A stretch of DNA of 64,000 nucleotides from Capsaspora owczarzaki ATCC 30864 (Eukaryota > Opisthokonta > Filasterea), in contig NW_011887294.1 in the NCBI RefSeq assembly GCF_000151315.2, forward strand, positions 1,037,951-1,101,950, in the 5' to 3' direction. The notes beneath the pieces were generated by a model. The model was not told the origin of the DNA and did no database searches. It saw nothing but the letters and a program-made list of their open reading frames with translations. Positions 56,852-64,000 of the stretch are shown here, one piece after another (within the stretch, counting starts at the first letter, position 1; every line of letters starts with the position of its first letter). A program made the position numbers and the translations under genes.

Positions 56852-59800
56852 TTAGGAATACTGGGACATAATGATGCCAAACATGTTGGCAGTTTCCTTA
56901 GCGATACCCTTCTCAAGAGCTACGATTGAACAAACAACAAACAACAAACGCGCGACCACCGTCAGATCATCACGCAGACACGAATACGTTCTCTTGTACG
57001 AGCACAAAACTTACCCTCTACATCCAGGTCGTCGGTGTCCAAGCCCAAGGACTCCATGAAAACGACCAAAGCACCCCAATTTTCACGAAAATCGATCGGG
57101 AAGGAGGGACTCCTGTTATACTTTGGTGCTGCCATGCCCGAAGCGTTCTAAACAGGAAACAAAAAACCCCAAACAGAGCAAAAGGGGTGAGCACAAAAAG
57201 AATGTCGAGCGCAGAAAACACACACAAACCACAACAAGAAAGCCGCACCTCTAGAGCCTGCAGCATGACAACGCCGTTTGCAATGGTAGAGTAGAGGTTT
57301 GAAATCGGAGCAGCGCTTGGGCAGTGCTTGATGAGCCAGTTGATGTAGCGTTGTTGCTATCAGGCACCCCCCAAATACAAACAAATCAGCAAAAGAACGC
57401 CATGAGTGAACAGGTGCACTTTTGTGCAAAAAAATCGCACAATCCTCAAAAGCATCAAAAACCAATTCTTTACCGCTTGTGCAGCATCATTGCCACCACC
57501 AGCAGTCTTGTAGCGGGCTGCGGCGGCGCGATTGGGCGGAGGAGACTGCGGGGGAGAGGTGGGAGGCGAGGTGGCGGGTTGGGTCTGCGGCTGCGCAGCC
57601 GTCGCACCGCCCTTGTTCATTCCGCCCATGATTGCAGAGGCAAGAGCTGCATTCTGAGCACTCGCTGCACCATGCCGAGCACGACTGGGCGGCGACGTTG
57701 GTGCCGGAGGAGTCGGTTTGGCAGCCTTCGGCGGCAGCGTTGGCGGAGCATCCTCGGCAGCGGCAGGAGGACGCGGGCCAACGGTATCATAAATGCTCGC
57801 GGCTTCTGGCGAAGGGAGCATGGGCTTGCGCGCTCCAGGTTTGGGAGGGAGGATTGGCGGCGGGGCTTCCGCATTGGCCGGCCTTGGCAGCACAGAGTAC
57901 ATGTTGCTTTCGTCGTCTTGTGGCGCAGTGTTTTTCAGAGGTCTGGCAGGCAACTCGGGAGTATCTGAATGGTCCGTCGCAGGCTTGGGAGCACTCATGC
58001 CGGACATTCCGGGCAACGCAAACTTGGGCACAGCCTTTGGCTTGGGTGGAGCCGCTTCGCTCGAGAACGCGTTCGCGCCGCTGGGGCCGAGGCCAGCAGG
58101 AAGCGAGTGATCATAGTCGCTCGAACCGAGAGCTAGGTTGGAATCCAGCGAGTTTTTGCGCTTGACGGCAACGTCCGAGTCAAGACCAACAGTCCTCAAC
58201 TCGTCCATGGATCCGAGGCGGCTGGAGCTGATGCTTCCAGCGCTTGCCGGTGCTACAGGAGCCGGCTTTTTCGCAGGGCCAAGCATGGCGAGCATATCGG
58301 CTGGCAGAGCGTTCGACTCGGAGGACTAAGAGGGCAAAACCTCGCCAAGTGAGAAAACGAATGTTTCCACCAGTTCTCCCCGTCGTCTCTTATGCTACAT
58401 ACCGTCGCCAGATTCAGAGATGAAAAGTTTGCTTGGATGGCGTCATCAAACTGCGGCAGAGGAGAGCGGAGGAGCAGTCAGACGAAGGCAGTCACGAAAA
58501 TTCTAACCCCCCCCAAAAAAAAACAGGCTACCATGACCTTACCCGAGCAACGCGAATGGCTGCCATCCACAGATTGAAGCTCTCTTCAGTGTCAAAGCAA
58601 ATGCTCTTCACGTCATCGAGCGACCGGTACTCTCCAGCAGGCCTCAAGCACAGACAATAGTCCGTCGGTGCTTTCAAGAACTTGCGGTGGTTGTTGCCCA
58701 CGCACAGCTCGTGATCGACAAATGACACAAAGCTCGTCAAATCGCGCGAAGTCTGCAAGAGGAAATGAGGAAGAGGTGAACAAAAAAAGGAACAAAAGCG
58801 TCATGAGAACACAGACTGTACCAGCACATTCGATGTTCTATTCACCCCCAATCTTACCTTGGAGTCGCTCTTGCGAACGTAAATGCCAGAAAGGCGAAGC
58901 ACCACAGACTTTTTCTTCCAGCCTTGAAACTGGTCCTTGAGTTTGCCCAGATTGAGGCTTTTGGCGGAAATGGCCGACGAGCTTTTGCGAACGTTCAAAA
59001 TGGCCTCTAGTTCAATGACAGGTGGTGCCCAGCTCTATCACCACCGTCAAGCACAAATGATTCCGACAAGGATGGACAATGTAAGTTCACAGCATTGCAC
59101 AAGCATCCATCATCCAGCCGCTCGGAGCAAAAAAAACAAAAAACCAAACTCACCGTCATCGGCGAAATAATGCGATACTTGTCAGGAATGTTGCGCAAGA
59201 CCCAAATGTTGTCCGACTCTCGTCCCCACTTCTGTTGCACTTCAATGACCTTCTCGTGGTCTTCCAGCATTCGATCCAAGTGCAGCTTGGGGGTGTTTTC
59301 GACAAGGCTCCAAGTAGCGCTCTCCTCGAGTCGGTTCTTTTGGACAATAATCTGACACACTTGCCGAGCAGTCATGGTCGAATCGACGGCCACAGTCTTT
59401 GCGTTGCCACCGTCCATGTAGACTTTGATAACGAGCTGCGCGCGTTCAAGCGACAATCAGAGTGAATGGTCATGGTAGAAGCACACCGCAAGACCAATTC
59501 CACAAGAGACCAAGACGAATGATTGCGTCGTTGCACTCATGCAAGCAACACCAAACAAAATGCACACTCGTGCCTACCTTGACAATGCTGGCCTCAGCCA
59601 TCTTTTGCATGGCAATCTTGATCTTTTCTTCCTTTCGCACCCGTGCCTCCTCCGCGGTCAGTTCCATCGTGGCTCGGCGTCGCCACGCAGCATCAGGAGA
59701 CATGTCGACTGGAGAGGCGACGGCTAGCTTGCTGGCCACACTTCCGGATTGCGCTGCGGCAGCTGCTGGCTTGGAAGGCGTGTAGCCAATGTCGAGGTCT

Positions 59801-61414
59801 TCCAGCAGAGCGTCGAGGTCGTTGTCAGTCGTGTCTTCCAAAATAGACGCCGCCTGCGTCTTTGCAATCCGCACGTTCTCAGGGTCGGTGGGCAACGCAA
59901 ACGACGAGGCAAATGTGGAAACCGGCCTCGCGGGACCGAGCCCAAACATGGTATCCAAATTATCCAGGTCGGTTGTGAAGGCAGAGTTTGATTCGTCTTC
60001 ATCCGCCAAGGGCGACTGGACAACGGGAATAGCTTTGGGGGGAATGGACGGGGCGCTGCTGATCTTGAACTCCACGTCCTATCACAACCACAACCACAAA
60101 ACCAAGCACAGTTAAAAATAAAAAAAAATAAAAAAAAACGAGCAAAACACGAACGAGCAATCGGGTGAATCAAGTGGCGAACGTACCGATTGAAGTGCGT
60201 CAAGATCCTCAAGCATGTTTCCAAGCATGTCGTCAAGCATGCCGAATCCAACGGATTGCCGCACAGCTGGCGCTTTTGGAGCCGAAATAGCTTTTGGGGC
60301 AGGAGCTTGCTCTACAGCAGGCTTAGGAGTGGGCTTGGCGGCAGCAGGAACGGCTGCTGCGGCTTGGGGACGGGGACCCAGGGCTGGTGCGGCACCGGGC
60401 TTTGGACCGAGTGCGGGCGCAGGCGAGGTCTCAGCCTTGGCGGCAAATGCACCAGTCAGCAGATCGTCAACGTCAATGGACGGCATGTACGATGGCGGCT
60501 GCGGGGGAGGCCTTGCCACGGGTGCAGGGGTGAAATCGTCGTCTTCATCATCGCTTGGCGTGAAAGTGGCGCCTGCCAATAGCTCGTCCAGCGTGGGCAA
60601 TGCCGTAGCTCCTTTGGGCGAAAGAGCAGGTTCCGGGCTCGGAATGTCGGGCTTGGGAACCGCAACCTCGACAACGGGCGCGGCCTGCACTTTTGGTTTC
60701 GCTTCTGCAGCCGACTTTGGCATGGGCGGAGGCGCCGTTCCAAAGATTTTGGCCGCATTGATTTTGCCAGGCGCTGCAGCAGGAGCAGGGGCCGGGGAGA
60801 CAGCAGCAGTAGAAGCAGCAGCAGCCGGAGATTCTTGTGCCACCTGCTTTGGAGCAGGCGCAGCCGCAGTCTCGGGCTTTGGAGCTCCTGGGGTTGGCTT
60901 CAGTGGCTTTGGCGTTAGCGCTGGGGCTGCGGCAGAATCGGTCGGCGGCGATGTTGGTTTGGCAACGGGTGTTGGTTTCAATGCGCCGAATGGTTTCGGG
61001 GTGGCAGCAGGAGTAGCAGCAGCAGCAGCAGCAGCAGCAGCGCTGGGCTTGGGCTTGATTGGAATGGCAGCTTCAGATGCCGTTGTTGCAGCTGCAGCGG
61101 GCTTCGGTTTGATCGGAATGCCGGGTTCGGTGGCTGGCTTTGGCGCACCAGGTTTCGGGGCGGCAGCTGGCTTCGGGGCGACAGCACCCGCTGGCTTGGG
61201 AGCCACGGGTTTCGGTGTCGAGGCGTCGCCGGTTGTGTCGGGGGTTGAGGGCGATTCAGCGCTGGACGGCGGCGAAGTCGGCGGTTTCTTGGTTGCGACT
61301 GTGGGTTTTGGTGCAGCCGCAGCGCCTGGTGCTGGCTTGGGCGCGACGGGTTTGGGTGCTGCAGCAACAGCAGCCGCCTCTGGTTTGGGTGTCGCTGCTT
61401 CTGGTTTGGGAGGG

Positions 61415-61466
<52 letters not shown>

Positions 61467-61701
61467 AGGCAGGAGCAGGAGCAGGGGCAGCGGGCATTGT
61501 TGCGTCGCCGCCAGTCGCCGCATTCTGGAGGGAGAGCAGCAGCTTCTTCTTGTGGCCGGGCAGGGTGATGCCAATGTCGTCGAGGTCCTCCGGGCTCATG
61601 CTACTGAGGAAGGACATGTCGTCGTAGCCATTATCCACGAAATTGGACAGGTACTTTTCGAGCTTGAGGCCCTTCAGCCACTCCTCGACTGCAGACGCCA
61701 T
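56852..61701 (-). CDS. MRL (Mig10/RIAM/lamellipodin)-like adaptor: SAM, Pro-rich, RA, PH, CH
   Basis: Ten exons: 61701-60187, 60078-59578, 59435-59154, 59034-58858, 58752-58543, 58450-58403, 58325-57474, 57356-57249, 57147-57015, 56919-56852; 1297 aa. Residues 3-68 are a SAM domain ('EEWLKGLKLEKYLSNFVDNG'). About 400 Pro/Ala/Lys-rich residues follow. Then come two helices like the talin-binding sites of RIAM: 'LDDMLGNMLEDLDALQ' (about 489-504; RIAM DIDQMFSTLLGEMDLL) and 'NDLDALLEDLDIG' (about 591; RIAM QDLDALMADL). A basic helix leads into an RA domain ('VIKVYMDGGNAKTVAVD', 673-766) and a PH domain (about 770-895, 'KDQFQGWKKKSVVLRLSGIYV', 'FDTEESFNLWMAAIRVA'). This RA-PH unit is diagnostic of MRL proteins, which bind Rap or Ras and actin regulators. 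The C-terminus (1196-1297) looks like a CH domain ('RYINWLIKH', 'NGVVMLQALE', 'FRENWGALVVFMESLG'). Confidence 0.9.
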
Positions 61702-62778
61702 TTGGACGACGGACGGACGGGGCGACGGAGAATGTTGACCGCTGCTACGAACAAAAGGGGAGTAAGCAAAGAAAAATAACACAAGGAAACAGTGAGCTTG
61801 CTGTTGGTGATCAGTGCTGGTTGAATGAATGAATGAAAAAAAAAAAAAAAAAAAAAAAAGACAAGAATTATAAAAATAAAAAAGGCGATGAAACGTTGTT
61901 GCGCCCTGTTGCTGGAGTGCGCAGCTGATCACGAGCACGCAGCGTGTGAAATCGCAGTGACTGGTCACACGCTCAGCTGACGGCTGTAGGGGAAGGGAAG
62001 GGAAGGGAAGGCGAAATTGCGCGGTTTGATGAAGCGATGGGTTTCGCCTTCCAAATCCGCCAATTTTTTTTTTTTTTTTTTTTTTTTTTAGCTGCTGCCT
62101 TCAACGCGGACAGTTAGCGCGGCGAAGAGCGTTGCAGGCGCATTCAAGTAGGAAGTGCAAGCGATGGCTGTCTCTCGTGAAATGGAGGCAAGTCGGGGGG
62201 AACAAGCTCAGAAGGGCGATGACAGTGGATTGACTACAGTGAGCATTGTGGCACACTGTAAGCAGCTGCTTCACTCTTGCCCACGCAGCGTCTGCGCAGG
62301 TCTCATTCACAAGTTCGGGGGTGGGCAATGATAAAGGCGTAGAACCACAATAAGGAGCAACCAGATGGACGAAGCAAGCGACGCAAAATCGCAGCAAGAT
62401 GAAAACTCGCTGTTTCCAACCATCATACTTTGGGGGAAAGATGGACTGACTGATGGCTTGACTCAAAGGGGGTCAGGCAGTTCAGTCAAACAGTGGCTTC
62501 AGTGGTAAGCCATCAACCCGAGGCACTGACGCTGAACACGCGTGGAGATCGCGAACAAAATAATACAAAATCAAAATAAAACAAAAAACAAACAAACAAA
62601 CAAACATAAAAAAAAAAAAACAAACATAAAAACATAAAAATTGTCACGAAAAAAAAAAAAAAAAAAAAAAAAGCTCCGCTGCAACAAACAAACATTGCAA
62701 AAACGATCACAGCAAACAAGAACAGGAAAATACGTTGATAGCAACTCTAGACAAGAAGAAGAGAAAGCACAAAAGCAG
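61702..62778. other. 1.1-kb intergenic region with long A and T runs
   Basis: A run at 61837-61859, T run at 62065-62089, A runs at 62610-62620 and 62650-62670, and a GGGAA repeat at about 61990-62009. The A runs are T runs on the strand of both flanking minus genes. No ORF supported. Confidence 0.45.
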
Positions 62779-64000
62779 CTAGTTCAGAAGGCGGCGAACT
62801 TCAAGATGAACAATCACCTCGAGAAGATTGTTGCCGGCCTTCTGATCGACCTGCGTGTGTGCGTTGGCGTTGCTCAGCACCATCGAGAACGGCGTGTCAA
62901 AGTCGACAGAGCGACTGGCAACGCTCGTGTTGGAGCGCAGCGTGAATTTGTCGTCCGACTCGTGATCGAGCAGCATGACACCGGATTGCAGGTCGATTGG
63001 CTTTGCGCCTCGCAAGTACTGGCCCACAACAGAGCGCACACCTTGCACGCCCTTTGAAACATAGGTGCCGACGTCTTCGGCATGCTCGGGCGCAACAAAA
63101 CCAGTGCCGAACGCGCTGGCTTTCTGCAACAAGCCATCCATGTACAGCAAGTGCTTGCGTTTCAGCACGGTGGCGCTCGCATTGAACGGCAGACCCTCGC
63201 CCCAGGGGCCAAGGTACAGCACCTTGTTGTCAATGCCAAACACGTCGCCCGCGCGGGCTTTGCCGTTCAGCAGCGGCGCTTCGAAGTCATACGTGCTGCT
63301 CAGCTTGCCTGCGCCGAACGTCACATCAAACGCTGCAAGCGTGGGTGTCGGAGGTGGGGGAGGGGAGGGGGAGAGAGAGAGAGACGCACAAAACAAACAA
63401 ACAAACAATCACAACAGTCAGTGCCCTTGCTCTTGCAATCTACTCATCAGTCTCCACGAATTCACGTACAAAGGATTTGGTTTTGCTTGTTCGCCAAGGG
63501 CTTGCGCAGTCCGGGCAGGTTGAGCTGGATGGCCGAGAGAACAATCGCAACGGTGAAGGGCGGTCGGGAGCTGCGAGGGAGCCTTTCGAGCTTGAGGGTG
63601 ACTTGGATGTCAAAGTCAGCGTCGGGCGAGAAGAGATCCTTCGAAGCCAAGTCTTCTGACGACATGCTCTTTTGCAACTTTGGGGTCACGGCCTTGGGCG
63701 ACTGGACCATGGTCGAGAAGCGACTCACATGGTGGTCTCCTTCGTGCACCAGAATGCCCGAGCTGTCAAACTCACCCAAAGCACCGTCGAATCTGATTGT
63801 GCGACGTGTCAAGAGCGGCGGAGAACGAGTGAGCGACAAGCAAACAAACACTGCCAATGAACATGAAAATCGAGCCACCAAGCAAGCGGCCAAATTTACC
63901 GGAGCTCCAGATCATCCAGGACAAGACCGGCAAGATTCTCTGCCAGCGCCGTCGCTACGTCAAAGCCGCGCGAGATCTGGGAGCCGACACCTGGCACGAT
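62779..64000 (-). CDS. unrecognised protein, C-terminal part only (gene runs off the window)
   Basis: Three exons are visible, the first cut by the window edge: 64000-63900, 63792-63470, 63332-62779, giving the last about 325 residues in one open frame. The sequence looks like a beta-rich soluble domain: 'GVGSQISRGFDVATALAENL', 'RFDGALGEFDSSGILVHEGDHHVSRF', 'FTVAIVLSAIQLNLPG', 'FDVTFGAGKLSSTYDFEAP' and the end 'NLLEVIVHLEVRRLLN'. 'SKSMSSEDLASKDLF'-type Ser-rich loops occur in the middle. I do not recognise the family and see no transmembrane segment or signal in this part. Splice phases are consistent, so the gene itself is well supported. Confidence 0.65.

Noticed and set aside
60215-61627. 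470-codon Gly/Ala-rich open frame antisense to the MRL-like gene
   Set aside because: It is the complement of the Pro/Ala/Lys repeat region; composition alone keeps it open.
1-64000. Transposons, retroelements or virus-derived genes
   Set aside because: No reverse transcriptase, transposase, integrase, capsid or long terminal repeat signature was recognised in either strand.

Overview
The window is nuclear DNA of a unicellular eukaryote, most likely a holozoan protist and probably a filasterean of the Capsaspora type. That placement is inference. It rests on short GT-AG introns (mostly 50-150 bp, many with T or A runs), animal-like proteins (a Ral GTPase, a RIAM/lamellipodin-type adaptor, BUB3, ORMDL, a DWNN-type RBBP6), high gene density and G/C-ending codons. 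No mobile element, tRNA, rRNA or CRISPR array was recognised.

Layout. 0-5.2 kb: SNF5/SMARCB1 (+) and an SLC41 Mg transporter (-). 5.6-9.0 kb, all minus and unlike the rest: an interrupted P-loop NTPase, a coiled-coil ORF with tandem repeats, and an LRR gene with one repeat per exon. 9.7-19.7 kb: a CDGSH Fe-S protein, an M6PR/MRH receptor-like gene, a BAHD acyltransferase with a broken frame, and WDR24 of GATOR2. 19.8-30 kb: Ral, a SANT-PHD protein, ORMDL, RBBP6. 30.4-40.5 kb: ARPC2, a GT6 glycosyltransferase, dynamitin, a membrane-anchored JmjC protein, BUB3. 42.4-47.7 kb: a myosin whose tail is a complete RapGAP. 48.9-52.5 kb: a ROCO protein (LRR-Roc-COR) with two frame breaks. 53.7-64 kb: a Rab18-like GTPase, a sucrase/ferredoxin-like protein, a ten-exon SAM-RA-PH-CH protein of the MRL (Mig10/RIAM/lamellipodin) type, and the 3' end of an unrecognised gene.

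The strongest candidates for something undescribed are the myosin-RapGAP fusion and, 9 kb away, the MRL-like protein. The latter carries two helices resembling the talin-binding sites of RIAM and has extra SAM and CH domains. Both bear on Rap-to-actin or Rap-to-integrin signalling before animals. Exon boundaries were worked out by hand from GT-AG sites and reading phase. All multi-exon models except the noted frame breaks keep one open frame from start to stop.
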